64,000 nucleotides of DNA from Gammaproteobacteria bacterium (GCA_020847075.1 JADLCS010000041.1:1-64000), one strand, 5' to 3'; counted from the first letter of the stretch, positions 41,409 to 51,856 are shown. The notes: generated by a model not told the origin, from the sequence alone. Numbers and translations are program-made.

Positions 41409-42632
41409 ATGAACGATCAGAATCTCCTGGAACAGTTGCGCCTGGACCCCGATCAGCGCGACGGCCGCGGCACGGCGAAACGCCGCTACCGGCTCGTGGC
41501 CGGCGTCCTGCTGCTGGCGGCGCTGGGCGGCGGGGCGGCGTTGATGCTGGGGCCGCGTCCCGTGGCCGTGGCGACCGTGACGGCGCAGGCGCCCGCCGCG
41601 CTCGCGGGCGGCGTCGCGGTGCTGGACGCCACCGGTTACGTGACCGCGCGGCGCGAGGCGACCGTGTCCTTCAAGATCACCGGCAAGCTCGCCGACGTCC
41701 TCATCGAGGAGGGCGACGCGGTGACGCAGGACCAGGTGCTGGCCCGGCTCGACGACGTCGACGAACGCACCCAGTTGCAACTGGCGCAGGCGCGGCTGGG
41801 TGCGGTCCGGGCGCAGCTCGGGCAGGTCGAGGCCGAAGCCGATCAGGCGGCGCGCGACCTGCGCCGTCAGCAGGAATTGAACGCGCGCGGGCTGACCCCG
41901 CAGCAGGCGCTGGAGGACGCGCGCACCCGCGCCGCCTCGCTCGCCGCCCAGCTCGCCGCCCAGCGCGGCCAGGTGGAGGTCGCCCGCGCCGAGCTGCAGG
42001 TCGCGCAGGTCAATCTGGATAACACCGTCATTCGCGCGCCCTTCGCCGGCGTGGTGGTGGCGGTCTCGGCGCAGCCGGGCGAGATCGTGTCGCCGATCTC
42101 CGCCGGCGGCGGTTTCACCCGCACCGGCATCGCCACCATCGTGGACATGGACTCGCTCGAGATCGAGGTCGACGTGAACGAGGCGTTCATCAACCGCGTG
42201 CGCCCCGGCCAGCCGGTGGCCGCGGCGCTGGATGCCTATCCCGACTGGCGGATCCCGGCGCGGGTGATCGCCATCATTCCGACCGCGGACCGCAGCAAGG
42301 CGACCGTCAAGGTGCGCATCGCGCTGGAGGAAAAGGATGCGCGCATCGTGCCCGACATGGGCGCGCGGGTGTCGTTTCTGCAGGAGGATACCGCCGACGC
42401 GGTCCCGGACGGCGCGCTGGTCCCGGCCGCGGCGATCGCGCGGCGCGACGGCGCCAGCGTGGTGTTCGTGCTCGACGGCGACCGGGTGCGCCGGCGGGAG
42501 ATCGAGCCCGGCCAGACCTACGGCGACATGGTGCTGGTGGGGGAGGGCATCGACGTGGGCCAGGTCCTGGTACGCGATCCGCCCCCGTCGCTCACCGACG
42601 GCGCGCGGGTCGAGGTCGGGCCGGGGGCCTGA
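41409..42632 (+). CDS. HlyD/RND-type periplasmic adaptor of ABC exporter
   Basis: Single TM; GYVTARREATVSFKITGKL; coiled coil; IRAPFAGVVV. Confidence 0.9.
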   Translation: MNDQNLLEQLRLDPDQRDGRGTAKRRYRLVAGVLLLAALGGGAALMLGPRPVAVATVTAQAPAALAGGVAVLDATGYVTARREATVSFKITGKLADVLIEEGDAVTQDQVLARLDDVDERTQLQLAQARLGAVRAQLGQVEAEADQAARDLRRQQELNARGLTPQQALEDARTRAASLAAQLAAQRGQVEVARAELQVAQVNLDNTVIRAPFAGVVVAVSAQPGEIVSPISAGGGFTRTGIATIVDMDSLEIEVDVNEAFINRVRPGQPVAAALDAYPDWRIPARVIAIIPTADRSKATVKVRIALEEKDARIVPDMGARVSFLQEDTADAVPDGALVPAAAIARRDGASVVFVLDGDRVRRREIEPGQTYGDMVLVGEGIDVGQVLVRDPPPSLTDGARVEVGPGA

Positions 42633-42643
42633 GCGGCGGACGC

Positions 42644-43333
42644 ATGTCGGCACTGATCGAGATCCGCGGCGTCAGCAAGGCCTACACGCGCGGCCGGCAG
42701 CGGATCGAGGTGCTGCATCGCATCGACCTCGACATCGAGCGCGGCGATTTCCTCGCCCTGATGGGGCCGTCCGGTTCGGGCAAGACGACCCTGCTCAATA
42801 TGATCGCGGGCATCGATACGCCGAGCGCGGGGAGCGTCACGGTCGGCGGACGCCGCATCGACACGCTGTCCGCCACCGAACTGGCGCGCTGGCGCGCGGC
42901 GCACGTCGGTTTCATCTTCCAGTTCTACAACCTGCTGCCGATGCTGACGGCGCAGAAGAACGTCGAACTGCCCTTGCTGCTGACGCGCCTCGATGCCGCG
43001 CAGCGGCGGCGCAACGCGCGCATCGCGCTCGAGCTGGTCGGTCTCGGCGACCGCGTCGGGCACCGGCCCGGCGAGCTGTCGGGCGGCCAGCAGCAGCGCG
43101 TCGCCATCGCGCGCGCCATCGTGTCGGACCCGACCCTGCTGGTGTGCGACGAGCCCACCGGCGACCTCGACCGCCAGTCTGCCGAGGAGGTGCTGGCCCT
43201 GCTGCAGCGCCTCAACCGGGAGCACGGCAAGACCATGATCATGGTGACCCACGACCCCAGGGCCGCGGAATACGCGCGGCGCATCCTGCATCTCGACAAG
43301 GGATCGCTGGTCGAGGCGGGCGCGCCCGCCTGA
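42644..43333 (+). CDS. ABC transporter ATP-binding protein (MacB/LolD type)
   Basis: [37 protein letters not shown]. Confidence 0.96.
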   Translation: MSALIEIRGVSKAYTRGRQRIEVLHRIDLDIERGDFLALMGPSGSGKTTLLNMIAGIDTPSAGSVTVGGRRIDTLSATELARWRAAHVGFIFQFYNLLPMLTAQKNVELPLLLTRLDAAQRRRNARIALELVGLGDRVGHRPGELSGGQQQRVAIARAIVSDPTLLVCDEPTGDLDRQSAEEVLALLQRLNREHGKTMIMVTHDPRAAEYARRILHLDKGSLVEAGAPA

Positions 43334-43367
43334 GGAGGGGGTCGTCAAGTATCTGCACCTGGTCTGG

Positions 43368-44504
43368 ATGGGGCTGCGGCGCAAGAAGGCGCGCACGCTG
43401 CTCACGCTGCTGTCGGTGGCCATGGCCTTCGCCCTGTTCGGCCTGCTCGACGCCGTGCGCGTCGCCTTCACCGCGCCGCAGAATCTCGCCGGCATCGACC
43501 GCCTGGTCGTATCGTCGCGCTTTTCCATCATCCAGCCGCTGCCGCTGGCGCATCTCGCGCGCATGCGGGCGGTGCCCGGCGTGCGCCGGATCGCCTGGGC
43601 CAACTGGTTCGGCGGGATCTACCAGGATCCGAAGAATTTCTTCCCCACCATCGCCGTCAGCCCGCAGCCCTTCCTCGAGGTGCATCCCGAGATCGTGCTG
43701 CCGGCGGCGGAGCGGCAGGCCTTCGTCACGACGCGCACCGGCGCGATCGTCGGCGCGGCCCTGGCCCAGCGCTTCGGCTGGAGGCCGGGTGACCGGATCC
43801 CGCTGCAGGCCACCATCTTTCCCAACAAGGACGGCAGCATCGTGTGGACGCTGGAGCTGGTCGGGATCTTCCACGCGGCGCAGCCCGAGCTGCGCGGCAT
43901 GGAGCAGCAGTTGTTTTTCAACTACGCCTACTTCGACGAGGCGCGCGAATTCGGCCAGGGCACCGTGGGCTGGTACATCGTGCAGGTGGACGACCCCGCG
44001 CAGGTCGACCGCGTCGCGCAGGCCATCGACCGCCTATTCGCGAATTCCTCCGACGAGACCAAGAGCCAGAGCGAGCGCGACTTCCAGCTCTCCTTCGCCA
44101 AGCAGATCGGCGATATCGGACTCATCGTCACCGCGATCATGGGCGCGGTGTTCTTCGCCCTGATCCTGTTGACCGGCAATACCATGGCGCAGGCGATCCG
44201 CGATCGTACCCCGGAACTGGCCGTGCTCAAGACCATAGGCTTCACCCGCCCCCTGATCCTGTCCATCGTGCTGGCCGAATCGATGCTGCTGCTGATGCTG
44301 GGCGGCGCGGCCGGGCTGGCCCTCGCGCGCCTCAGCCTGCCGGTACTGAATGCGGCGAGCGGCGGACAGTTCGACCTGCCGATGATGCCGCGGACCTGGT
44401 GGACCGGGCTGGGCCTGGCCCTGGTGATCGGTCTCGCGGTCGGCCTGCCCCCCGCGCTGCGGGCGATGCGCCTGCGCATCGTCGACGCGTTGAGCGGGCG
44501 CTGA
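43368..44504 (+). CDS. FtsX-like ABC permease
   Basis: RKKARTLLTLLSVAMAF; TPELAVLKTIGFTR. Confidence 0.92.
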   Translation: MGLRRKKARTLLTLLSVAMAFALFGLLDAVRVAFTAPQNLAGIDRLVVSSRFSIIQPLPLAHLARMRAVPGVRRIAWANWFGGIYQDPKNFFPTIAVSPQPFLEVHPEIVLPAAERQAFVTTRTGAIVGAALAQRFGWRPGDRIPLQATIFPNKDGSIVWTLELVGIFHAAQPELRGMEQQLFFNYAYFDEAREFGQGTVGWYIVQVDDPAQVDRVAQAIDRLFANSSDETKSQSERDFQLSFAKQIGDIGLIVTAIMGAVFFALILLTGNTMAQAIRDRTPELAVLKTIGFTRPLILSIVLAESMLLLMLGGAAGLALARLSLPVLNAASGGQFDLPMMPRTWWTGLGLALVIGLAVGLPPALRAMRLRIVDALSGR

Positions 44505-44513
44505 GGGCGGCCC

Positions 44514-45827
44514 ATGCGCGCGTTCGTGCGATTCATGCAGGGGGCCGGCATCGCGTGCGCGGCCCTGTGCGCCGTCGTCCTGTGGATGGCGGCGCCGCTC
44601 GCGCTGCTCGCGGTGAGCCCGGCCCTGCCGGCATGGCTGTGGTTCACGCGCCCGGGCCGCCAGGCGCTGGCCGTCGCCGCCAGCGGCCTGTCCACCATCC
44701 CGCGCCGCCTCGGCGGTACCTCGGTGGTCGTGGTGGGGATCGGCGGCGTGGTCGCGGTGCTGGTCGCGCTGCTGTCGATGGCGGCCGGTTTCGAGGCCAC
44801 GCTGAAGGAATCCGGCGGCGACGACACGGCGATCGTGCTGCGCGGCGGGTCCGAGGCCGAGGTCTCGTCCGGGCTGGAGCGCGCCGACGTCACGCTGATC
44901 GCGCAGGCGCCGGGCGTGGCGCGCGACGCGCGGGAGGCGCCGCTCGCCTCGCCCGAGATAGTGGTGATCGCGAACATCCCGCTGCGATCCTCCGGCACCG
45001 ACGCGAACGTGGTGGTGCGCGGCGTGGGGCCCGGCGTGTGGGACGTGCGTCCGGAGGTGAAGCTGATCTCCGGGCGGCGTTTCCGGCCCGGGTTGCGCGA
45101 GCTGGTGGTCGGGCAGGGCGCGCTGCGGCAGTTCGACGGGATCGGACCCGGTGCGGAGATCCGCCTCAACAACCAGGGCTGGCGCATCGTCGGCGTATTC
45201 GCCTCCGGCGACGCGCACGACTCGGAGCTGTGGGGCGACGCGGAGACCGTCGCCACCGCCTACCGTCGCAACGGCTTCCAGTCGGTGACGCTGCGCCTGG
45301 AGGGCGCGCAGGGTCTCGCGCGCCTGCGCACGGCGCTCGACGGCGATCCACGCCTGAAGGTGGACGTGCAGACCACGCGCGAGTATTACAACAAGCAGTC
45401 GGAACAGCTCACCCGCATGATCCGCGTGCTGGGTACCGGGGTGGCAATCATCAGGGCAATCGGCGCGGTGTTGGGGGCGATCAATACCATGTCCGCGGCG
45501 ATCGCCGCGCGCGCGCGGGAGATCGCCACGCTGCGCGCGCTCGGCTTCACCGGGGGACCGGTGGTGGTCGCGGTATTGCTGGAGGCCATGCTGCTCGCGC
45601 TGGCGGGCGGCGTGTTCGGCGCCGCGGTCGCCTACGTCCTGTTCAACGGCTACACCGTCTCGACGCTGGGCGGCAACTTCAGCCAGGTGGTGTTTCAGTT
45701 CCGGGTGACGCCGGCGCTGCTGCTGCAGGGCCTGCAGTGGGCGCTGGGCATCGGTTTCCTCGGCGGTCTGCTGCCCGCGCTGCGCGCCGCGCGCATCCCG
45801 ATCACCGTCGCCCTGCGCGAATCGTGA
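44514..45827 (+). CDS. FtsX-like ABC permease
   Basis: AREIATLRALGFTGGPVVVAVLLEAMLLALAGG. Confidence 0.92.
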   Translation: MRAFVRFMQGAGIACAALCAVVLWMAAPLALLAVSPALPAWLWFTRPGRQALAVAASGLSTIPRRLGGTSVVVVGIGGVVAVLVALLSMAAGFEATLKESGGDDTAIVLRGGSEAEVSSGLERADVTLIAQAPGVARDAREAPLASPEIVVIANIPLRSSGTDANVVVRGVGPGVWDVRPEVKLISGRRFRPGLRELVVGQGALRQFDGIGPGAEIRLNNQGWRIVGVFASGDAHDSELWGDAETVATAYRRNGFQSVTLRLEGAQGLARLRTALDGDPRLKVDVQTTREYYNKQSEQLTRMIRVLGTGVAIIRAIGAVLGAINTMSAAIAARAREIATLRALGFTGGPVVVAVLLEAMLLALAGGVFGAAVAYVLFNGYTVSTLGGNFSQVVFQFRVTPALLLQGLQWALGIGFLGGLLPALRAARIPITVALRES

Positions 45828-45828
45828 T

Positions 45829-46026
45829 CGGGGGCGGACGTTCGGTCCGTCCCCATGGCAGCCGGGGACAGATTTCAGATCTGTCCCCATTCCTACACTC
45901 GGCCTGCACTCGGGTGACCATGGAAGGGGGGCGGTCCCGAATCCCTGAGTGGACGGGTAACGCGATTACCCATGGGTAAAGAATTACCCGCGTGTAGGAA
46001 GGGGGACGGAATTGAATTCCGTCCCC
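45829..46026. repeat. Three GGGGAC palindromes (45829-45853, 45863-45888, 46001-46026)
   Basis: Direct reading. Confidence 0.88.
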
Positions 46027-46107
46027 GGGTTTTTATCGGGTGGGGATTTGCACAATCCAGCGTAACACAGTACCGTAGGCCATCGTTTTTACCTACCGGA
46101 GCCTTTC

Positions 46108-46599
46108 ATGCAGATCGAAAAAAACAAGGTGGTCACGTTTCATTACCGGGTCAACGAGACGGGGCGCGAGACGCTGGAGGATTCGCACGACGGCGATCCG
46201 CTGGTCTATCTGCATGGCCATGATTCGATGATCCCGGGGGTGGAGGAGGCGCTGACGGGCCGGCAGGCCGGCGATCACCTGGAGGTGACGGTGCCGCCGG
46301 AGAAGGGTTACGGCGTCCGCAACGACGACGCGGTGCAGCGCATCTCGAAGAGCCACGTGCTGCACGCCTCCAAGGGCGCGCGGTTCGAGCCCGGCATGAT
46401 GATCCAGGTCAATACCCCGTACGGACCGCGCTCGGTGATCGTGCTGAAGGTCGGTATGACCACGCTCGACGTCGACGCCAATCACCCCCTCGCCGGCCGC
46501 ACGCTGGAGTTCGCCATCGACGTGGTCGACGTGCGCGACGCCAGCGAGGAAGAGATCGCCCACGGGCACGCGCATGGGGCGGGCGGACACGAGCACTGA
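46108..46599 (+). CDS. slyD: FKBP-type peptidyl-prolyl isomerase SlyD-like
   Basis: LVYLHGHDSMIPGVEEALTGRQAGD; His-rich C-terminus. Confidence 0.92.
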   Translation: MQIEKNKVVTFHYRVNETGRETLEDSHDGDPLVYLHGHDSMIPGVEEALTGRQAGDHLEVTVPPEKGYGVRNDDAVQRISKSHVLHASKGARFEPGMMIQVNTPYGPRSVIVLKVGMTTLDVDANHPLAGRTLEFAIDVVDVRDASEEEIAHGHAHGAGGHEH

Positions 46600-46686
46600 G
46601 GGTGGGGCGTGAAGCGTGAAGAGTAAAGGGTGATGAGTAATTGAAAAGACTGTTGACACGATATTCCGGCTAACCCAGCCTTTTTG

Positions 46687-46777
46687 CCCTCACCCCTCAC
46701 CCCTCACCCCTCACCCCTCACCCCTCACCCCTCACCCCTCACCCCTCACCCCTCACCCCTCACCCCTCACCCCTCAC
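46687..46777. repeat. 7-bp tandem array (CCCTCAC)13
   Basis: 13 perfect units. Confidence 0.97.
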
Positions 46778-46792
46778 GGATTTCCAAACGCC

Positions 46793-47671
46793 ATGCACCT
46801 CGTCACCTTCCATGAATCCGGCACGGAACGCATCGGGGTGCTGGATCGGGCGCGCGGCGAAGTGACGGACCTTGCGCGGGCAGCGCCGACCCTGCCGCGA
46901 GACATGCAGGGGTTGATCGCGCTCGGCGACGGCGGTGTGGAGGCCGCGCGGCGCGCGTTCGATTCCGGCGCGGCGCGTCTGCCGCTGGAGCAGGTGCGGC
47001 TGTGCGCGCCGCTGCGGCCCGCGCGCAATCTCTTCTGCGTCGGCAAGAACTACCGCGATCACGTGAACGAGGTGCGTACCCCGGGTGTGGCCGGTGCGGA
47101 GGCGGAGCCCGAGGTCCCGATCTTTTTCACCAAGGCCACGACCTGCGTGATCGGACCGGGCGAGCCGATCCCGGCCCGCCTCGATCCCACCCGGTCGGTC
47201 GATTACGAGGGCGAACTGGCGGTGGTGATCGGGCGCGGCGGCCGCGGCATCGCGCGCGCCGGGGCGCTCGATCACGTGTACGGTTACACCATCGTCAACG
47301 ACGTCACCTCGCGCCACCTGCAGAAGCGGCACCGGCAATGGTTTCTGGGCAAGAGCCTCGACGGCTTCTGTCCGCTGGGGCCGGCGCTGGTGACGCGCGC
47401 TGCGGTCCCGGAGGTCGCTGCGCTGCGCATCCTCACCCGCGTCAACGGCGAGACGCGGCAGGACGGGGCGGCGGCGGACATGATCTTCGATATCCCGACC
47501 CTGATCGAGACGCTGTCCGCCTACGTCACGCTGCAGCCGGGCGATATCCTGTCCACGGGCACCCCGGCAGGCGTCGGCGCCGGATTCACCCCGCCGCGCT
47601 TCCTGCGTCCCGGCGACCGCGTCGCCATCACCCTTGAGCCTATCGGGGTGCTGGAGAACCCGGTTATCTGA
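46793..47671 (+). CDS. Fumarylacetoacetate hydrolase family protein
   Basis: NLFCVGKNYRDH; DYEGELAVVIGR; GDILSTGTPAGVG. Confidence 0.95.
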   Translation: MHLVTFHESGTERIGVLDRARGEVTDLARAAPTLPRDMQGLIALGDGGVEAARRAFDSGAARLPLEQVRLCAPLRPARNLFCVGKNYRDHVNEVRTPGVAGAEAEPEVPIFFTKATTCVIGPGEPIPARLDPTRSVDYEGELAVVIGRGGRGIARAGALDHVYGYTIVNDVTSRHLQKRHRQWFLGKSLDGFCPLGPALVTRAAVPEVAALRILTRVNGETRQDGAAADMIFDIPTLIETLSAYVTLQPGDILSTGTPAGVGAGFTPPRFLRPGDRVAITLEPIGVLENPVI

Positions 47672-47682
47672 TCTGATAAGCC

Positions 47683-47850
47683 GGGGACGGATTTCAATCC
47701 GTCCCCTTTCCAATCGATCAGACCGGGGACAGAATTAATTCTGTCCCCATGCCTACCCGAAGGTGGGATGATCAACTCAATCCGAAATAAAGTCGGGGAG
47801 AGCCAATTCTACCTGCGTGTAGGAAAGGGGACGGATTGAAATCCGTCCCC
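47683..47850. repeat. Three GGGGAC palindromes with different centres
   Basis: GGGGACGGATTTCAATCCGTCCCC, GGGGACAGAATTAATTCTGTCCCC, GGGGACGGATTGAAATCCGTCCCC. Confidence 0.9.
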
Positions 47851-47861
47851 GACCTGATTGA

Positions 47862-48287
47862 TTACAGCAGCAGGAGGGCGCCGAGCAGCGCCGCGCCGAG
47901 GCCGAGGGCGAAGACGAGCCAGTCGCCCGCCATGCCGCTGTGCCGGAGCAGGGCCTGGTCGGGTCGCCGGGGGTCGTAATAGACCGTGACCCGCCCGCCT
48001 GCGGGATAGTCGCGCCGCCAGGCGGCGGCGAGTTCCGGGGAGGGCAGCGCCCCGGGGGGCAGCTCGAGCGCGCGGCGGTAGATTTTCCCGTCCACGCGGT
48101 AACTGAATACAATAGACGGCAGCAGGTCCTCCTCCCCGCCGGCGGGTTCCGCGGTCTCGACGACGCCCTCCGTGGCGGGCCAGCGGCGCATGGCGCGCGC
48201 GCGGACGACCAGCCGCCAGCCCCAGCCCGCGGTGACGAGGCCGCCGACGATGAAGAGAACGATGATGAGCGCGTATGCGTTGACCAT
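47862..48287 (-). CDS. DUF3592-like membrane protein
   Basis: Two TM; VTVYYDPRRPDQALL. Confidence 0.88.
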   Translation of the reverse strand: MVNAYALIIVLFIVGGLVTAGWGWRLVVRARAMRRWPATEGVVETAEPAGGEEDLLPSIVFSYRVDGKIYRRALELPPGALPSPELAAAWRRDYPAGGRVTVYYDPRRPDQALLRHSGMAGDWLVFALGLGAALLGALLLL

Positions 48288-48356
48288 GAGAACCTCCGGG
48301 ACGACTCTAGCACAGTTCGCGCCGCCGATCGCCGCGCGTACGCGGCGGGGCGGCGC

Positions 48357-48866
48357 ATGAAGCGGGAGGAGGAAGAGGCCGGGGCGTCGGGGCGTCCGAA
48401 CAAGTCGCAACTGAAGCGCGAGACCGACGCCCTGCGCGCGCTGGCGCAGCGGCTCATCGCCCTCCCGCCCGCGCGGTTGAACAAGCTGCCGCTCGACGAC
48501 GAGTTGCGCCAGGAGGTGCTGGCGGCGCAGGATTTCGAACGCGGTGCGCTCGCGCGTCAGCTCCGCTACCTGACCGGGTTGCTGCGCGCGGCGGATGCGG
48601 CGCTGATCGCGAACGCGCTGGACCGGGTCGATCAGCCGCGGCGCGCCGAGGCGCGCGCATTTCAGCAGGTGGAACAGTGGCGCGATGCCCTGATCGCGGG
48701 GGACGATGCGGTGCTGGAGGCGCTGGCCGGGCGCCTGCCGGGCATCGACTCCGACCATGCGCGTCGTCTCGCGGCCGCCGCGCGCGAGGAACGCGCGCTC
48801 GGCAGGCCGCCGCGGTCGGGCCGGCAATTGTTCCGCTACCTGGCCGGGCTGCTCGAGGCCTCATGA
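48357..48866 (+). CDS. YjgA/DarP (DUF615) ribosome-associated protein
   Basis: GRPNKSQLKRETDALRALAQRLIALP; LDDELRQEVLAA. Confidence 0.93.
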   Translation: MKREEEEAGASGRPNKSQLKRETDALRALAQRLIALPPARLNKLPLDDELRQEVLAAQDFERGALARQLRYLTGLLRAADAALIANALDRVDQPRRAEARAFQQVEQWRDALIAGDDAVLEALAGRLPGIDSDHARRLAAAAREERALGRPPRSGRQLFRYLAGLLEAS

Positions 48867-49162
48867 ATCCGGCCGAACTGATCGGCGCCCTGGCGGGCGT
48901 CCTCACCACCGTCGCCTTCGTGCCGCAGGTGGTGAAGATCTGGCGTTCCGGCACGGCCGAGGATATCTCCCTGCTCACCTTCTCGCTCTACAGCGCCGGC
49001 CTGCTGCTGTGGCTGCTGTACGGGATCGCCCTGAATTCGCTGCCGCTGATGGCGGCGAACGGCATCACCTTCCTGCTGACGCTTTCGGTGCTGGCGCTCA
49101 AGCTGCGCCATATGCGTAGAAAACGCCACGCACTGGCGGCGGCGGGGGAGAGGGCGCTTTGA
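48863..49162 (+). CDS. SemiSWEET/PQ-loop transporter
   Basis: TTVAFVPQVVKIWRSGTAEDISLLTFSLYSAGLLLWLLYG. Confidence 0.93.
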   Translation: MNPAELIGALAGVLTTVAFVPQVVKIWRSGTAEDISLLTFSLYSAGLLLWLLYGIALNSLPLMAANGITFLLTLSVLALKLRHMRRKRHALAAAGERAL

Positions 49163-49167
49163 AGATT

Positions 49168-49334
49168 AGGACTAAGGGCTTAGGACTAAGGACTAAGTTA
49201 AAAGATTGAATACGGGGCCAATATACAAAAAACAATGGGCGGCGGCTATCGCGTCGAATTTGACAGCCACCGCCCTCATTTTTTGTTTTACTTAGTCCTT
49301 AGTCCTTAGTCCTTAGTCCTAAGCCCTTAGTCCT
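49168..49334. repeat. Long inverted repeat with arms built of 7-bp repeats (GGACTAA/TTAGTCC)
   Basis: 30-bp perfect arms 49168-49197 / 49305-49334; right arm carries two further heptads. Confidence 0.93.
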
Positions 49335-49341
49335 GATTTTT

Positions 49342-49707
49342 TTATTCCTTCCTGATCGTCGCCTCTTCGACGATGACCGGGTAGGTGTAACCGGCGCCGA
49401 AGTCGCGGTCGATGACCAGGGTGCCGGTGATGGTCACTTCGTCGCCGATCTCGGCGGTGTCCTGGCTGGTGACGGTGAGGTCATTGCTGTCCTCCGTGCC
49501 GGTGCCGTCCTGGATGTGCAGGAAGTTCTTGTTCATGATCCCGTTGTTCACCTTGACGACCTTGCCGTGGACGGCGATCTGTTGCCCGCTCAGGGCGGAC
49601 TTCTGCTGGTAGATCTGTTCCACGGTCTTGGTGTCGCCGGCGGCCTGGGCCGTTCCCAGGCCCAGGAGGGCGAGGCCGGCACAGAGGGTAATCGTGTATC
49701 GCTGCAT
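49342..49707 (-). CDS. Periplasmic OB-fold (nucleotide-binding-like) protein
   Basis: Signal peptide; VHGKVVKVNNGIMNKNFLHIQDGTG. Confidence 0.85.
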   Translation of the reverse strand: MQRYTITLCAGLALLGLGTAQAAGDTKTVEQIYQQKSALSGQQIAVHGKVVKVNNGIMNKNFLHIQDGTGTEDSNDLTVTSQDTAEIGDEVTITGTLVIDRDFGAGYTYPVIVEEATIRKE

Positions 49708-49859
49708 GGCGGGGGTCTCCTTGGTTGATACGCCGTTTTATCACAGACCGGCGGTCCTGAACAGGCGGCCGGCGGCGGCCCGTGCTATGCTCCCGGACAC
49801 AGGTGCGCCGTTGGTCCGGCGCCCCGATGAGCGTATAGAACACAGCAGGAGCCGCGACG

Positions 49860-50366
49860 ATGACGATATCGATGTACCAGGCCTGCGTCCCCCCGCTGAC
49901 GCGCGTGTTGAACAATCTGGCGGGCGTGCTCGACAAGGCCTCAGCGCATGCCGAGGCGCGCAAGATCGATCCGGCCGTGCTGATCGGCAGCCGGCTCTAC
50001 CCCGACATGTTTCCCTTCTCGCGCCAGGTGCAGATCGCGAGCGACAACGCCAAGGGCAGCGCCGCGCGCCTCGCCGGGATAGATCCGCCGCGTTACGAGG
50101 ATACCGAAGGCACTTTCCCGGAACTGGTCGCGCGCGTGGCTCGGACCGTGGACTTTCTCGCCACCTTCCAGCCCGGGCAGATCGACGGCTCGGAGGAGCG
50201 CATCATCACGTTGACCATGCGCCACGGCACGCTGACCTTCCCGGGTCAGGTCTACCTGCTGAATTACGCGCTGCCGAACGTCTACTTTCATGTGACGGCC
50301 GCCTATGCGATCCTGCGTCACAACGGCGTCGAGCTCGGCAAGCAGGATTTTCTCGGGAAGTTCTGA
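49860..50366 (+). CDS. DUF1993 family protein
   Basis: LNNLAGVLDKASAHAEARKIDPAVLIGSRLYPDMFPF. Confidence 0.93.
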   Translation: MTISMYQACVPPLTRVLNNLAGVLDKASAHAEARKIDPAVLIGSRLYPDMFPFSRQVQIASDNAKGSAARLAGIDPPRYEDTEGTFPELVARVARTVDFLATFQPGQIDGSEERIITLTMRHGTLTFPGQVYLLNYALPNVYFHVTAAYAILRHNGVELGKQDFLGKF

Positions 50367-50376
50367 GGGGATCGCC

Positions 50377-50763
50377 ATGCCAGGCCCCGCCCGCGCCGGC
50401 ACCCTCATCTACGCGAAGGATCCGGAGCGCCTCTCGGTTTTTTATCAAGGGTTGCTGGGCATGCGGCGGCTCCACGCGGACGCCGAGCATCATGTGATCG
50501 AGTCCGCGGACATGCAGCTCATCATCCACGCCATTCCACCGCAGATCGCCGCCACCATCGATATCGCCTCTCCGCCGGAGCCGCGCGCGGAGCAGGCCAT
50601 CAAGCTCTTCTTCACCGTGCCGAGCCTGACCGGCGCCGCCACCGTCGCGGACGCCCTCGGCGGCGCGCTGTTCGGCCCGGAATACGCGGGTCCCGGCTTC
50701 AGGGCGCGCAACGGTTACGACCCGGAAGGCAATATCTTCCATGTGCGGGAACCTCACTCTTGA
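50377..50763 (+). CDS. VOC/glyoxalase family protein
   Basis: LIYAKDPERLSVFYQGLLGM; DPEGNIFHVRE. Confidence 0.88.
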   Translation: MPGPARAGTLIYAKDPERLSVFYQGLLGMRRLHADAEHHVIESADMQLIIHAIPPQIAATIDIASPPEPRAEQAIKLFFTVPSLTGAATVADALGGALFGPEYAGPGFRARNGYDPEGNIFHVREPHS

Positions 50764-50875
50764 ATTGTCCATGAAGGACCGGAGAAACCGCAGGGGGCGT
50801 CGCTGCCCTGCGTCCGGTTCCGGCCAGCGGTCCGCGTTGCTCGGTGCGGACCGCTGACCATTACCATCACCGCAT

Positions 50876-51856
50876 TTACATCTTCATCTCGTCCATCGAG
50901 CCGACGTGCACGATCGGGCAATTCACTGTGGCAACGGCTGGCGCCAGCACCTTGGCCTGCAACACCGTGCTCAGATTGCGAACCATCGACCAGTCGGAGT
51001 TGTCGTACACGCTGACCAGCCAGAGCGGCGAGTATCCCATATCGGAAGGGATGGTCAGCGGCACATTGTGGGTCTGCATCGACTTCGGCTCGGTCTTGAA
51101 GCCCGAGCCCGGGCCGCCGCCCGGCTGGTCGGGATTGACGTTGAACGTCACGTAGATCGGCGAAACCGGCACGGTGTCCGTGCCGCCACTCGACAATTCC
51201 TTCTCGTCGAAGGCGAAATATTTGACGATCTTGCCGCGATACCAGGCGCTGTGCAGCCGGTTGTCGCCGTGGCCCAGGCGGTGGCTCGCCTTCGATCCAT
51301 CCGGTACCAGCGGATAGTTGACCAGGGTGTCGGTCGGCTCGGTCGCATAGCCAGCTTTCCGGATCCCGTCCAAGCTCGTTACGCTGTTCGCCGTGTAATC
51401 CTGCGGCACCTTGACCCTGTTGATCCTCCGGAAATCGTTGTAGCCGGGCTCGCCGGGGATCGCGTCGACGATGTGCAACTGGCCCGTGACCGGCTTGCCG
51501 TCGTTTTCCCGCACCAGGATATAGATCTGCGCGGGTTTGGTGCTCTGCACGTCGAAGTTGTAATACTTCACCACGCCGCCGTCCGGTGCGATGCCCTGGG
51601 TGATGAACGGTCCCTGGTCGAAATCCACCGGTTCATTGGGTCCAGGCAAGCCATTGGCCGCTGTGCGCAACTGCAGGTGCCCGGCCTTGTCGCTGAAGCG
51701 GTCGATGGGGACGATTTCCGCTTTGGCCGGGTCCATCGCCATTCTTTTTCCCATGCCCGTCATGCCGGCCATGGAATCGGCGGCGAGGGCGATATCTGCG
51801 CACAACAGGGCGCCCGCGAATATTCCGAGTGTAACGGTGCTGGATAGGGATCTCAT
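50876..51856 (-). CDS. Secreted hypothetical protein
   Basis: Signal peptide MRSLSSTVTLGIFAGALLCADIALA. Confidence 0.7.
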   Translation of the reverse strand: MRSLSSTVTLGIFAGALLCADIALAADSMAGMTGMGKRMAMDPAKAEIVPIDRFSDKAGHLQLRTAANGLPGPNEPVDFDQGPFITQGIAPDGGVVKYYNFDVQSTKPAQIYILVRENDGKPVTGQLHIVDAIPGEPGYNDFRRINRVKVPQDYTANSVTSLDGIRKAGYATEPTDTLVNYPLVPDGSKASHRLGHGDNRLHSAWYRGKIVKYFAFDEKELSSGGTDTVPVSPIYVTFNVNPDQPGGGPGSGFKTEPKSMQTHNVPLTIPSDMGYSPLWLVSVYDNSDWSMVRNLSTVLQAKVLAPAVATVNCPIVHVGSMDEMKM

